The notes under the pieces: model-generated
The model's input: the letters and a program-made list of their open reading frames with translations, nothing else
Told to the model about the DNA's origin: nothing
Database searches by the model: none
Shown: piece after piece, positions 50,028 to 59,842 of the stretch
Layout: every line of letters starts with the position of its first letter
Position numbering within the stretch: the stretch's first letter is position 1
Program-made: the position numbers and the translations under genes
DNA from: YC2-FULL-38-9 sp964629635
GTDB taxonomy: Bacteria; Patescibacteriota; Microgenomatia; UBA1406; GWC2-37-13
Length of the DNA: 64,000 nucleotides
NCBI GenBank assembly: GCA_964629635.1
Contig: CAZVQS010000002.1
Location: forward strand, 434,001-498,000
Reading direction: 5' to 3'

Positions 50028-51178
50028 AACAAACAGCTGTGATATATGACAAATGGCTTCATCAGTTCGGTGGAGCTGAAATGATTGCGTGCCGTATTGC
50101 TGATGCTTTGCTCAAGAAAGGCTGGGATGTTATATTTGTCTCGGGTAAATACATTCACCTGCATAAGATCAAGGACAAGTTCGGCGTCGATCTCGGGAAC
50201 ATTCCGATCTATCAAATCTGGAATCATGAAAACCACCTCAGAAAACTCGTTACGGGCAAAGACCTATTCGTTAATCTGTCCTTTATGGATTACTCGTATG
50301 GTTACGCGAAACGAAACATCTACTACACACATTTCCCGACTCCCATACGGGGGACACTGTTCAACATACCGCTGGAGATCGCGCACGTTACCGGCTTGCA
50401 TGCCCTCCTGCCCGAACCATATCGGACCCGAATCTACAACCGGATACGTGCCGGTATATTTTTCGAAATGAAAAAACGACTCGCTTCATATGACGTGATC
50501 CTGGCTAATTCCGATTTCACCCGCAGTTGGATCAGGAAATACTGGAACATGGAATCTAAAGTCCTATATCCACCGGTTTCAGATATTACCGACGGGGTGG
50601 AACTGCCGCGAAAAAACTGGATTTCCTCGCTGGGCCGCTTTTTCACACTCGGCCACGGCAAAAAACAGGAGGTTTTAATAGAGGCATTCAAAAGACTGCA
50701 CGATGCAGGACGCAGAAACTGGGAACTTCACCTGATGGGCGGAGTAGGAGAAGAACCGTCAAGCGTCGATTTCGTTGATAAACTCAAGAAAAGGGCAAAG
50801 AACTATCCTGTTGTTTTTCATCTCAATACAAACCGGGAAGAAATCAAAAAAACACTCGCCCAAACAAAAATATACTGGCATGCCACCGGATACGACGAAG
50901 ATGAAGATACGAACCCAATGGCTTTCGAACACTTCGGAATAGCACCGGTTGAGGCAATCGAAGCCGGATGTATACCGGTGTTTTACGAAGGCGGGGGACT
51001 GAAGGAGATATTGCAACAATATGGTTTTCCTTTCAACGTACACGCATTCAGCAATATAGATAACTTAGTTGCAAGAACAGATTTACTCATAAAGAACCAT
51101 TCCGTTAATAAACGTCCGACCAAACCCTCGGCGTTTTCGCATTTTGACGACAAATTCCTGAGCATGATTCAAGTATGA
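50024..51178 (+). CDS. Glycosyltransferase, GT4 family
   Basis: 384 residues. YDKWLHQFGGAEMIACR at the N-terminus, NIYYTHFPTPIRG, SLGRFFTLGHGKKQEVLIEAF, HLMGGVG and the donor-side EHFGIAPVEAIEAGCIPVFYEGGG (EX7E motif). This is an ALG11-like or mannosyltransferase-like GT4. Second gene of the 49092-52748 operon, overlapping both neighbours by 4 bp. Confidence 0.9.
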   Translation: MKQTAVIYDKWLHQFGGAEMIACRIADALLKKGWDVIFVSGKYIHLHKIKDKFGVDLGNIPIYQIWNHENHLRKLVTGKDLFVNLSFMDYSYGYAKRNIYYTHFPTPIRGTLFNIPLEIAHVTGLHALLPEPYRTRIYNRIRAGIFFEMKKRLASYDVILANSDFTRSWIRKYWNMESKVLYPPVSDITDGVELPRKNWISSLGRFFTLGHGKKQEVLIEAFKRLHDAGRRNWELHLMGGVGEEPSSVDFVDKLKKRAKNYPVVFHLNTNREEIKKTLAQTKIYWHATGYDEDEDTNPMAFEHFGIAPVEAIEAGCIPVFYEGGGLKEILQQYGFPFNVHAFSNIDNLVARTDLLIKNHSVNKRPTKPSAFSHFDDKFLSMIQV

Positions 51179-51906
51179 TAAGAAGAGTCGCCAAATACGC
51201 CGTATTCAGGTTAAGAGACGCACGGCGTACTTTAATAGGCTATTCATCTTTCATAAAGGATCTATTCAGTTTTTCACGTTGGAGAAATCATAATTTCGAG
51301 TTTCGTTTGTCAGATTTATACCCTTGTGTAAACGATAAAACCGATACGACACCGCTTGAGCCCATATATTTCCACCAAAGCAATTGGTGTGCAAGAAAAC
51401 TGGCGGAAGCAAAACCGTGCAGCCATGTGGACGTTGGCTCATCAGCAATCATGGTTAGCCTGTTGGCACAATTTATGCCCGTAACTATGGTTGATATACG
51501 GCCTTTGTCCTTGAAAGTTAACGGTCTCAGTTTTGTAAAAGGGGACATCCTTCATTTGCCGTTCAGAACTGGCTCGTTGAATTCACTGTCATCAGTTTGC
51601 GTTATTGAACATATCGGATTGGGCCGCTATGGAGATAAAATAGATCCACAGGGAAGCGAAAAGGCAGCCAAAGAACTGCAACGAGTGATGAAAAAAGGCG
51701 GAAAGCTTTATATCAGCGTACCAGTCCATAAAGATAGCAGGGTGTGCTTTAATGCACATCGCACATTTACCAGAAAACATGTGCTTTCGCTATTTGACGA
51801 AATGAAGCTGGAGGAGGAACAGTACGTTTACGAAGACCAAGTTATTCCGCGATACAATCCCAAAGCAGGCTTTGGAACAGGTCTTTTCCTCTTCAAGAAA
51901 ATATGA
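51175..51906 (+). CDS. DUF268-type SAM methyltransferase-like protein
   Basis: 243 residues. HVDVGSSAIMVSLLA (degenerate motif I), VDIRPLSLKVNGLSF, LPFRTGSLNSLSS and IEHIGLGRYGDKIDPQGSEKA match the DUF268 pattern, a methyltransferase-fold family common in surface-glycan clusters. Activity is unproven. Third gene of the coupled operon. Confidence 0.8.
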   Translation: MIRRVAKYAVFRLRDARRTLIGYSSFIKDLFSFSRWRNHNFEFRLSDLYPCVNDKTDTTPLEPIYFHQSNWCARKLAEAKPCSHVDVGSSAIMVSLLAQFMPVTMVDIRPLSLKVNGLSFVKGDILHLPFRTGSLNSLSSVCVIEHIGLGRYGDKIDPQGSEKAAKELQRVMKKGGKLYISVPVHKDSRVCFNAHRTFTRKHVLSLFDEMKLEEEQYVYEDQVIPRYNPKAGFGTGLFLFKKI

Positions 51907-52748
51907 AAAAACTCATAGTTCTCAATCACAACATGGGTAGGCTGGCAAACCAGTTGTGGCAATACATTTCCGTATATGCATATGCTCTGGAAAACAAATA
52001 CGATGTTGAGAATCTTGCTTTTTTTGAGTATCGCAAATACTTTCCGAGCCTGCCTCCGTCACGGTTATCATCTTTACTGGAGCCACTCAATGCCATTGCC
52101 TGCAGGCTTTCCCCAAAATACGGTCGTTACGCAGGATATTTCCTCCTGTTTTTATGCGCAAGAATACTTTCCTTAATAGCCTCCAGAAACTATAAGTACG
52201 TAACAGAGTGGACTTTCAGGTTTCCAAAAGGTTTGTCAAAGCGCAGGGAAGAGATTCGTAAATTATTTACTCCCAACGCTGCAATTGTAGACAAGGCTAA
52301 CAATGAAATTATCGGATTGCGAAAACGCTCCAAAAGAATAATAGGGGTACATATCCGTCGCGGGGATTATCAGTCTCCAAATTGGAAACGTCTCTTGTTC
52401 ATGGACAGCGAGGTTGATCAAATATTGAACCAATACCTGGAACGGACTGGCGCCAAAGCCTCCGAGACATGTTTTCTGATCTGTTCTGACGGTAAAACAG
52501 ACCCCACAAAATTCAACAACAAGCACGTATATATTTCCAATGGAACGGATATTGAAGACCTCTATAAACTTTCGCTAACTGACATTATCATCGGATCAGA
52601 CAGTACGTTCGGTGCCTTCGCATCATACTATGGAGATATTCCATATATCGTATTTAAAAAGGAAATCGACTGGGATTACTACAAAGAAAAGGCGGGTTAT
52701 TTTGAAAATAAATACAACACAACCGTCAACTACACAGGAATTGCATAA
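51903..52748 (+). CDS. Alpha-1,2-fucosyltransferase-like enzyme (GT11)
   Basis: 281 residues. N-terminus NMGRLANQLWQYISVYAYA (the family's G-x-L-x-NQ-x-x-Q pattern), motif I GVHIRRGDY with the donor-binding Arg pair, and the C-terminal GSDSTFGAFASYYGD. GT11 transfers L-fucose from GDP-fucose. A GDP-L-fucose synthase is encoded at 61476, so donor supply fits. Last gene of the coupled operon; convergent with 52754. Confidence 0.88.
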   Translation: MKKLIVLNHNMGRLANQLWQYISVYAYALENKYDVENLAFFEYRKYFPSLPPSRLSSLLEPLNAIACRLSPKYGRYAGYFLLFLCARILSLIASRNYKYVTEWTFRFPKGLSKRREEIRKLFTPNAAIVDKANNEIIGLRKRSKRIIGVHIRRGDYQSPNWKRLLFMDSEVDQILNQYLERTGAKASETCFLICSDGKTDPTKFNNKHVYISNGTDIEDLYKLSLTDIIIGSDSTFGAFASYYGDIPYIVFKKEIDWDYYKEKAGYFENKYNTTVNYTGIA

Positions 52749-52753
52749 AAAGA

Positions 52754-53566
52754 TCAAGCCTTCATATATGCCTGAAAAAAAGAAGCTGTATGTTTATATT
52801 GAGGATCTATATGATTCCCAAAAGTTCGAACGGCTATTGCCTCAACCAGCCATTGCGGCATGAGCGCTCTGTTGATAAGCGCTGCTTTATCGGCCCATCC
52901 GATCTTCAACCCCAATAAACTTCCAACGTTTACACTCCTCATCCACCGACTGGAGAGGTTATCGATGCCGAATATACGGCGGAGGACAAGGGGCTCAGAG
53001 AAGTTGTATATATGCTTCCCGCCCGCACATAAAACATTCTTGATGAAATGGAAGTCGGTAGCGACAGGAACGGAAATATCGTACCGGTACATCCGGTTGC
53101 GGAATACAAGAGAGGTATGCCAGGCGACAGTCGCTTCCTTGGGTTGACTGCGGTATGTATATTTTCTGTACTTTTCATACCAGTTGAGAATCGCGCTGCC
53201 GCAACCCGGAAAATCGTTATTTTCCTCAAGAAAAGTGACCTGCCTTTCCAGCTTTTCCGGGTGCCAGATATCGTCATGGTCATTGATGGCAATGTAGGCC
53301 CCTTTGGCCCGCTCCAGAAGATAATTTAATCCGGGATACGCACCAAGGTTGACCCCGCTTTTGACCAACTTAAGTCTTTTGTCTTTCTCCGCCAGTTTTT
53401 CAACAATACCAACCGTACTATCCTGGGAATTATTATCCAGGACCAGAATCTCAAAATGTGTATATGTTTGACCTAAGACTGAACGGAGCGTACTTTCGAT
53501 AAATTGACCTGCATTAAAAGAGCATATGAGAACGGACACCAATGGTTTGTGTTTTAACACGTTCAT
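52754..53566 (-). CDS. GT2-family glycosyltransferase
   Basis: 270 residues. VSVLICSFNAGQFIEST, DNNSQDSTVG, GAYIAINDHDDIW (metal site) and the C-terminal region with LRRIFGIDNLS. The DxD position is DHDD. TAAAAT lies 7 nt before the ATG and overlaps the -10 of the divergent gene at 53584. Acceptor unknown. Confidence 0.85.
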   Translation of the reverse strand: MNVLKHKPLVSVLICSFNAGQFIESTLRSVLGQTYTHFEILVLDNNSQDSTVGIVEKLAEKDKRLKLVKSGVNLGAYPGLNYLLERAKGAYIAINDHDDIWHPEKLERQVTFLEENNDFPGCGSAILNWYEKYRKYTYRSQPKEATVAWHTSLVFRNRMYRYDISVPVATDFHFIKNVLCAGGKHIYNFSEPLVLRRIFGIDNLSSRWMRSVNVGSLLGLKIGWADKAALINRALMPQWLVEAIAVRTFGNHIDPQYKHTASFFQAYMKA

Positions 53567-53569
53567 TAC

Positions 53570-53579
53570 TATAATTTTA
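53570..53579. promoter_or_regulatory. Overlapping divergent -10 boxes in a 17-bp gap
   Basis: Plus strand TATAAT (53570-53575), 8 nt before ATG 53584. Minus strand TAAAAT (53574-53579), 7 nt before ATG 53566. Two ATGs only 17 bp apart with shared promoter bases imply leaderless and possibly mutually exclusive transcription. Confidence 0.5.
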
Positions 53580-53583
53580 TATT

Positions 53584-55116
53584 ATGATGCGCAAATTTAC
53601 GTTCGTCATTATCCTGTCGCTTTTTTTCTTACTTACCGCTTCCGGCAACATTGACTCCATTGATGCCACTTCTCATATGTATCTGGCTAAACAAATCGTT
53701 TTGAAAGGAAGAATTGACTACGGAAAAGATAAGCTTGCCCGGAAGATGGTGGCAAGCTATAACAAAAAAGACGGTAATTACTATATCGTTTACAATTTCG
53801 GCTATGCTCTCTTTTTCATACCGGGCGTTATGTTGAGTGAAGGGATCAGGTATTTATTCGCCGCACCTTCTTCAGCTTTTCCCGCACAATATGATTATAT
53901 TTACACATGGTACGCCAATCTGTTCAACGGGGCAGTTATAACCGCCATTTGTCTTCTTGCATACAAAATCCTGCGCCGATTTAACGGAAACAAGGGAGAC
54001 AATGAATTCGGCCTCCTCCTCGCGTCTGTCTTCGGTACCAACCTTGTTATACAGGGTCACCATCAGTTCGCACATCCCATATTTACGCTTTTTTCCATGC
54101 TTGCATTCTGGAAATTGTGGGATTACGGGGAAAAGGGCAAACGAACCGATCTTGTTTGGTTTTCATTCCTTCTTGCGGTTACCGCATCCCTATACAACAC
54201 GACTTTCGTTCTCCTTTTTCCGGCTTTTGCCGTATTTTATTACTTTTTGCTTCAGAAAAACAAAAACCGCATTCAAGCATTAGCTATAGTTTTATCTACA
54301 TTTATCCCTGCGGTTATGGTACAACTGTTTTGGAATTACCTGCGTTACGGGAATCCTTTATTAAGCGGCTATATGGAGCTCGGGTTTAAAGTGTACGAAC
54401 TTAATCCCGTAGAAAATGTTAAAAACCTCATCGGCATGACAATCGGGCCGAACAAAGGGCTTTTATTCAATAATCCCGTTCTGGTAGTTTCATATTTTGT
54501 AGCCGTCAAAGAAACTCTGAAAAAGGAAAGTAAATTCCGTAGCTACTCGGTGTTTTACTTATTGCTGACAGCCGCATACCTTCTGAATTATTCGTTTGCG
54601 ACCATATGGCACGGGGAATCGACCTACGGACCAAGATACCTGTTCGTCCTTGTACCATTCGGACTGCCTTTTATGTTTTTATATTGGAAACAGTCGAATA
54701 GCTTGGCAAAAGCCATTATTCCGGCTCTTATAGCCATCGGGGTCTTCATCCAGATACCGGGCATGCTTATACCGCATTTTACCTTTCCCCACATTTCAAA
54801 ACCTTACTGCATCAAGCCCGATTACCGGTATTTCGATCCGCGATGTTCGCCACCTCTAGTCGGGTGGGCACAGCTTATGAAACGGGAGACAAAGGAAACA
54901 CCGCTTGTTTTCAAAGACGGACCTCTACTTACGAGAAAATATCCGAATCCGCTAACCCCATTCCGTACCATTTATCCTGATCCCCTTTATGACCGGTTCT
55001 CGGCGTATAAAACTAAGGATTATCCCGTTGATGAAGAGTTGATCAATCCTCTTTACGCGTTTACCCTTGACTTCTGGTGGCTGAAGCAGATGTACTACGT
55101 GAATATTACCTTATAG
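53584..55116 (+). CDS. GT-C-like integral membrane protein
   Basis: 510 residues, about 10-11 helices. An early loop (SGNIDSIDATSHMYLAKQIVLKG, split by the family's D-x-x-x-H pattern) carries acidic residues typical of PMT/ArnT-type enzymes. A second loop (WHGESTYGPRYLF) is conserved in many bacterial GT-C proteins. C-terminal ~100 residues soluble. Its 3' end overlaps the convergent gene by 11 bp. Confidence 0.7.
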   Translation: MMRKFTFVIILSLFFLLTASGNIDSIDATSHMYLAKQIVLKGRIDYGKDKLARKMVASYNKKDGNYYIVYNFGYALFFIPGVMLSEGIRYLFAAPSSAFPAQYDYIYTWYANLFNGAVITAICLLAYKILRRFNGNKGDNEFGLLLASVFGTNLVIQGHHQFAHPIFTLFSMLAFWKLWDYGEKGKRTDLVWFSFLLAVTASLYNTTFVLLFPAFAVFYYFLLQKNKNRIQALAIVLSTFIPAVMVQLFWNYLRYGNPLLSGYMELGFKVYELNPVENVKNLIGMTIGPNKGLLFNNPVLVVSYFVAVKETLKKESKFRSYSVFYLLLTAAYLLNYSFATIWHGESTYGPRYLFVLVPFGLPFMFLYWKQSNSLAKAIIPALIAIGVFIQIPGMLIPHFTFPHISKPYCIKPDYRYFDPRCSPPLVGWAQLMKRETKETPLVFKDGPLLTRKYPNPLTPFRTIYPDPLYDRFSAYKTKDYPVDEELINPLYAFTLDFWWLKQMYYVNITL

Positions 55117-56917
55117 TCTCGATCATTTCGTACTTGGTCAGCTGCCGCAGTCCGACAATAATCGTATTGTCGTCTTCATAGAGTTTTGTCGTATACCTCA
55201 GTTTTACAAACCGGGCTATCTGTGTTTTCTCCTTTTCATTCATCGCGAATTTATTGAACTTAATATACCGGAAGCCGAGGTTATAAAGAAGCATTATCCC
55301 GCCTCTGTTGAAATCCCTGTTTTGTAGGAAATCACGGTATTCTATGTATTTCTTCGGCTGGTATGCGGTGAATCCGCTGAGTATATCGCAGTTGTGGGTG
55401 GTTGATGCGAGAAGGATTGTGTTCTTGTACGTCAAATCTTTTTCCCCTGCATTCTGGGCACGATAATCGAATGGATATTCGAGCATAGGATTTGGATTCT
55501 CTTTGCAGATTTCCCTTACTTTACCGTACACTTTCGTATTCCATGGATAAGCGCTTGATTGAAGGGGAGCGGGATAAAACTCCAAAACCAGTAATATAAA
55601 CAAAACCGGAAGCAATGCCTTCTTCATACGCGTCATTCCGAACGCCATCAGCATAAACAGCGCGAGAATAATGACAAAATACCACCTTGCAAGCGCCCGC
55701 ATGACTCCGATTAACGGCACTGTCTTCAATACAGCAAGATAGGGAAGCGGCGTAACAAGATATGTGCCGTTAAAATTAAAACGCGGTCCAAGAGAAAATA
55801 TGAAAGCAACAACAATAAGCGCTAAAGTCCACCAGTGAAGCCACCGTGATCCGGTTGACTTGTTTCTTTTACTTTTCAAAAATGCATAACCAATTATACC
55901 TAACGGTACGAATCCGACAAAGGCGGCAGGCTCGCCGGTCATATGTCGATTTAGCCCTCTCCAAAAGCCGAGAAAGCGGTAAAGCAATGAGTTTTGGTTC
56001 GAAGGAAACAGGTAATCGCTGATATGGGCCGCAAAATTCACGTACTGTCCCTGCTCAATGCTTGGTTTATATACGCTATTCATCTCAAAATATGCTTCCA
56101 GAGTGGGTTCGGATACGATCAGGAATGCGATGAGTAGTATAAGCAATTCACCTGCTATCCGCATTCTGCTTTCAGGTTTCATATCGTCCCATTTTGTCTT
56201 GAAGCCGAAAAGAAACGCTTTGCCCTTGACCTCAAGTTCTTTTTTCGTGTATCTGACAAGCGGGAATAAACCGGGTTTCACCAGCATTATCAGATAATAA
56301 GAAGCGATCACGAAAAGCCCCATTAGCCCCAGGTATATGGCGCTCATGAATTGCCAGGCAAGAAACAAACCGGAAACCAGCAGATGCTGCAGTTGCCGTT
56401 CCGGGTGAAGGAGGAAATACAGGGACAGGAGCAACGGCCAGAAGAAAACCATCTGGAAATGTCCGCTCTGAATAAAAAAGTAAGGAGAGAAGGCCATGAA
56501 AAACGCGGAACTCGCCTTGATCCAAGCATTCTTTGTGAACCTACTCGCCAAAAGCCATGAGGAGACGTAGATAAGAACATGATTCAAGATTGCCAGTATA
56601 TTGAATTGGAGAATGGGATTTTTCGTGAATAACGACAGAAAGTAGATCAAAAAGGATGGAAAGTACATGTGTTCTGTGAAGGAAAGGGAGTAGGGGAAAG
56701 GATACATCGCGTTCGTATCATGGTGGTAAATGAAGTCGAAAAGACCTATGCTTTTTATGTTATTTTGGAAAGCCCAGATAACAAACGGTACATCCCGCCA
56801 GTCATACAAATGGGTGGTAATATTGAGAAGGATATTCTTCCAATAATACAGGATCAAAAAAAACGGTACAAAGAAAAGAATAAACGAAATTAGCGGGTTT
56901 TCTTTTCCATTACGCAT
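55106..56917 (-). CDS. Large GT-C-like integral membrane protein
   Basis: 603 residues with about 12 helices and a ~130-residue soluble C-terminus. The first external loop (RDVPFVIWAF) and the later HHDTNAMYPFPYSL are of the kind seen in GT-C/YfhO-like membrane glycosyltransferases. Its start lies inside the 3' end of the methyltransferase gene (28-bp overlap), so it is the third gene of the 58188-to-55106 operon. Substrate unknown. Confidence 0.65.
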   Translation of the reverse strand: MRNGKENPLISFILFFVPFFLILYYWKNILLNITTHLYDWRDVPFVIWAFQNNIKSIGLFDFIYHHDTNAMYPFPYSLSFTEHMYFPSFLIYFLSLFTKNPILQFNILAILNHVLIYVSSWLLASRFTKNAWIKASSAFFMAFSPYFFIQSGHFQMVFFWPLLLSLYFLLHPERQLQHLLVSGLFLAWQFMSAIYLGLMGLFVIASYYLIMLVKPGLFPLVRYTKKELEVKGKAFLFGFKTKWDDMKPESRMRIAGELLILLIAFLIVSEPTLEAYFEMNSVYKPSIEQGQYVNFAAHISDYLFPSNQNSLLYRFLGFWRGLNRHMTGEPAAFVGFVPLGIIGYAFLKSKRNKSTGSRWLHWWTLALIVVAFIFSLGPRFNFNGTYLVTPLPYLAVLKTVPLIGVMRALARWYFVIILALFMLMAFGMTRMKKALLPVLFILLVLEFYPAPLQSSAYPWNTKVYGKVREICKENPNPMLEYPFDYRAQNAGEKDLTYKNTILLASTTHNCDILSGFTAYQPKKYIEYRDFLQNRDFNRGGIMLLYNLGFRYIKFNKFAMNEKEKTQIARFVKLRYTTKLYEDDNTIIVGLRQLTKYEMIETIR

Positions 56918-57471
56918 AGGCAGTTTCCTCCCATTTGGAAGGTTCTATAGGTATTAATGATATATCCGTGCTTGTTTGCGAAGGCTTCCAAGTCCTTTTT
57001 CCCGTAGTATTTTTTGTGGTCGGCAACTTCCTCCGAAGAGATGACTCCAAGCTTGAAAGCCATGAACTCGAGTATCAATTTTCCCCGGGGAGTTGGGGTG
57101 GTAAGTATGATTTTCCCGTCTTTTGTAAGTATGCGGGCGAACTCTTCAAATAAACGGTCTGCAGTTTCTGGAGTTAGGTGTTCGAGTGAAGCAAGCATGA
57201 ATATCTTGTCAAAACTGGATTTTTCGAAAGGCAAATCCGATTTGAAGTGGTAGTTAATTACTTCGATATGGGAAGCAATCTTATGGGATTTCGAATCGTA
57301 ATCGATGCCGACTCCTTTCTTTATCCTGTCCTTGACGTGATTAAGCAGGTAGGCCTGGTGACCGCAGCCGAAATCAAGTATCCGGTCTCCCGGCTCAACA
57401 TATCTGATCACTTTACCCAATCTCGTCCAGGAGATGATTTTGTCTAACAAGTTGAAATCTTTCGTACCCAT
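56890..57471 (-). CDS. SAM-dependent methyltransferase (class I)
   Basis: 193 residues. RILDFGCGHQAYLL (motif I), GVGIDYDSKSH, FDKIFMLASLEHL and LTKDGKIILTTPTP. Short, single-domain methyltransferase of the type found in glycan clusters. It begins 1 bp before the GT2 gene ends (57472), consistent with co-transcription. Confidence 0.88.
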   Translation of the reverse strand: MGTKDFNLLDKIISWTRLGKVIRYVEPGDRILDFGCGHQAYLLNHVKDRIKKGVGIDYDSKSHKIASHIEVINYHFKSDLPFEKSSFDKIFMLASLEHLTPETADRLFEEFARILTKDGKIILTTPTPRGKLILEFMAFKLGVISSEEVADHKKYYGKKDLEAFANKHGYIINTYRTFQMGGNCLCVMEKKTR

Positions 57472-58188
57472 TTATATCCGGTATTTGAGACCGACAACGA
57501 CACTTTTAACGAAATCCCCGAAATTGATTTTCTTGCCCTCATCGAACGTGCGGGGTGTATAGTGAATGGGCACTTCAATGAACTTGATTTTCTTTTTTGC
57601 CAGCAGGGCAGTCACCGCCACCTCGTATGAAAAGCGCTTTTCATTCGGTTCAAGCAGCAAATCTTTTACTTTTGAGGAAAACACTTTATAGCCGGTCGGC
57701 TGGTCTGTTAACCGGATGCCATACAGGATATTAATATACCACGTCAAAAGTAACCCTCCCATGAAATATGCAAAATACGAGTACCTGTTGTGAAAATTTT
57801 CCCGCTTCCTGTTGCGGCTTCCATAAACGACAAGCGTTCCGTTTGTCTTGAATGGCTTAACGAGAGCGGGATAATCAGAAGTTGAATATTCCATGTCCGC
57901 ATCCTGCACTAAGAGGACATCGCCCGTTGCCTTCCGGAATCCTGCTTTAAGCGCAGCTCCTTTTCCTTCGTTTTTTCTGCTGAAAACTGCCACAATCTTT
58001 GCGTCTTTCCTCTTGATACCGGATATTGCTTTTCTAATTGCTGCTGCCGTACCGTCTGTCGAACCGTCGTCGATAACAACAATTTCCTTCCTGTAGCCTG
58101 GAATCGGCTCTTTTATAACCTGTTCAATCACGCCAGTGACAAGATTTTCTTCATTAAATACCGGTATAATGACGGACACAGTCTGCAT
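57472..58188 (-). CDS. GT2-family polyprenyl-phosphate sugar transferase (DPM1/GtrB-like)
   Basis: 238 residues. VSVIIPVFNEENLVTGVIEQV, IDDGSTDGT, RKNEGKGAALKAGF, LVQDADMEYS (DAD metal site), TDQPTGYKVF, EVAVTALLAKK. This signature belongs to enzymes that load a sugar on polyprenyl phosphate. It would supply donors to the GT-C enzymes of the cluster. First gene of its operon; TAAAAT is 6 nt before the ATG. Confidence 0.9.
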   Translation of the reverse strand: MQTVSVIIPVFNEENLVTGVIEQVIKEPIPGYRKEIVVIDDGSTDGTAAAIRKAISGIKRKDAKIVAVFSRKNEGKGAALKAGFRKATGDVLLVQDADMEYSTSDYPALVKPFKTNGTLVVYGSRNRKRENFHNRYSYFAYFMGGLLLTWYINILYGIRLTDQPTGYKVFSSKVKDLLLEPNEKRFSYEVAVTALLAKKKIKFIEVPIHYTPRTFDEGKKINFGDFVKSVVVGLKYRI

Positions 58189-58194
58189 TGATTA

Positions 58195-58238
58195 ATTTTA
58201 TCAGTCTGTGAAGCCTTTTCAAGCAGTTATGCTAAAAT
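58195..58238. promoter_or_regulatory. Divergent -10 boxes between 58188 and 58244
   Basis: Minus-strand TAAAAT (58195-58200), 6 nt before ATG 58188. Plus-strand TGC-TAAAAT (box 58233-58238), 5 nt before ATG 58244; the latter decides that start over the upstream GTG at 58208. Confidence 0.5.
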
Positions 58239-58243
58239 TAGTT

Positions 58244-59842
58244 ATGCTCAGGAAACACGCTTCATTTATTTTTTGTTTGTTTGTATTCCTGGCACTTCTT
58301 GCTCGAAATCCGTTTTCTGACCGTACTCTTATTCCCAACCTGGAACCTTACCCCGATACAATTCATTATCTGGGCCCTGTGACGAGTTTTGTTGATGGCA
58401 ATGGGTTCGGCCTTTTCAGGGAAGGAAGAATCCTTAAATCTTGGGTACCTCCCCTTTATTCCGCCATAATGATTCCGGCTTTCCTCATCCGCAATGATGT
58501 AAGGATGTTTTATTTTGTCAATGTAATTCTTGCTTTAACATCTTTCACTTTTTTTTACCTTATCGTAAGAAAATTCACCGACAACCTGCTTGTTATTGGT
58601 CCAACGCTCTTGTTTTACTCCACAAACTACTTCAACTACTGGTATCCATCCCTTGCCATGGGTGAAAATCTTATTATTCCTTTATTCCTTGCCGCTTTAT
58701 GGCTATTAACCCGCAAACACTCGATAATAAACATGATTTTCGTCAATCTATTGGGTATTGCCATATATGCGACAAAAACAGCCAATATGCCCATTGCTGC
58801 AAGCCTATTCATCGGTTACGCGATTAAACTGTTTTGGGATAATAAAGAGTATAAGCGATTCCGGCACCTTGCGGAACATCTTGCAGTATTTTCAATTGTG
58901 TTTCTCTTGTTCTCGGTTTATTACCAGATGCAATATGGAAGCTCAATTATCTCGTCTATGGTATTTTTTGTCTCTAATATACTTGGGTTTAGACCGCAGC
59001 AAGCTGGCTCAACGCAATTCACCGGCGACTCTTGGTTTTCACTTAAATACATGTCAATCAACCTTCCCGTTTACTTAAAGGCAATGATAGGAGGGTATCC
59101 GGTCAAATTCCTATGGGACAACACCCCGATCATTCCTGCATACGTCGGAATTCCCGGTATTGCGGGACTTGTCATCTCACTTTTTAACAGAAAGACAAGA
59201 CTTTTCGGTATCACGCTGCTTTTCATCCTGACAGTGAGCATCCTATTCATGTCAACCTTCTATGCTACTGACATGAGGTACTTATACCATTCCATTCCCA
59301 TTCTGTTGTTTGGTTTTGCTCTCTTTTTCTCTCGTTTCAAGCTGGGTGGAAAATTCGTTCTGGTGCTACCGGCTGTCATTATCCTGATTAGCGGTTCATA
59401 TATGGTAACGAATGCAGTCCGGCTGAAAAATCAAGTCATGCTTAACTTTCGTTATGCGGAATCCCCCTGGTACTTTATTTCTGTCGAAAAACTCAATAAA
59501 TACTTCACCAAACCTACAAAACCAAAACCATTTGTTATAACTGCCATGATTCCATATTATGTAGATTTTTACAGTAACGGCAACTACCAGTTGCTTCCAA
59601 TGTCAGATTATCAGGATTTTTACGCCCACAAAGAACAAGCTTGGGGCGCCCTTAACTATACCGACCTTGAAGCTGTTTACGCACGGCTTATTAGACAGGG
59701 TCGTGAAGTGTATGTTCTGAATTACCTCGGCAACGAACCGAATATATCGAAAGACTACGAAAGCATTAAAACAAACTTCAATGCGGAAAAAGTGTCAGAA
59801 GGATGCTATGGTTCATGCGATATATACCGACTTTCCCTATGA
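58244..59842 (+). CDS. GT-C-like integral membrane protein
   Basis: 532 residues from ATG 58244. The N-terminal anchor HASFIFCLFVFLALLA directly follows it, and the earlier GTG frame only adds 12 residues across the promoter. About 10 helices, with an early loop PNLEPYPDTIHYLGPVTSF (acidic, GT-C-like) and a soluble C-terminus from about 425. Overlaps the next gene by 4 bp (ATGA), so the two are coupled. Confidence 0.68.
   Translation: MLRKHASFIFCLFVFLALLARNPFSDRTLIPNLEPYPDTIHYLGPVTSFVDGNGFGLFREGRILKSWVPPLYSAIMIPAFLIRNDVRMFYFVNVILALTSFTFFYLIVRKFTDNLLVIGPTLLFYSTNYFNYWYPSLAMGENLIIPLFLAALWLLTRKHSIINMIFVNLLGIAIYATKTANMPIAASLFIGYAIKLFWDNKEYKRFRHLAEHLAVFSIVFLLFSVYYQMQYGSSIISSMVFFVSNILGFRPQQAGSTQFTGDSWFSLKYMSINLPVYLKAMIGGYPVKFLWDNTPIIPAYVGIPGIAGLVISLFNRKTRLFGITLLFILTVSILFMSTFYATDMRYLYHSIPILLFGFALFFSRFKLGGKFVLVLPAVIILISGSYMVTNAVRLKNQVMLNFRYAESPWYFISVEKLNKYFTKPTKPKPFVITAMIPYYVDFYSNGNYQLLPMSDYQDFYAHKEQAWGALNYTDLEAVYARLIRQGREVYVLNYLGNEPNISKDYESIKTNFNAEKVSEGCYGSCDIYRLSL

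Noticed and set aside
58208..58243. GTG start for the membrane protein at 58244
   Set aside because: The segment contains an extended -10 (TGC-TAAAAT) 5 nt before ATG 58244, and the anchor helix starts right after that ATG.
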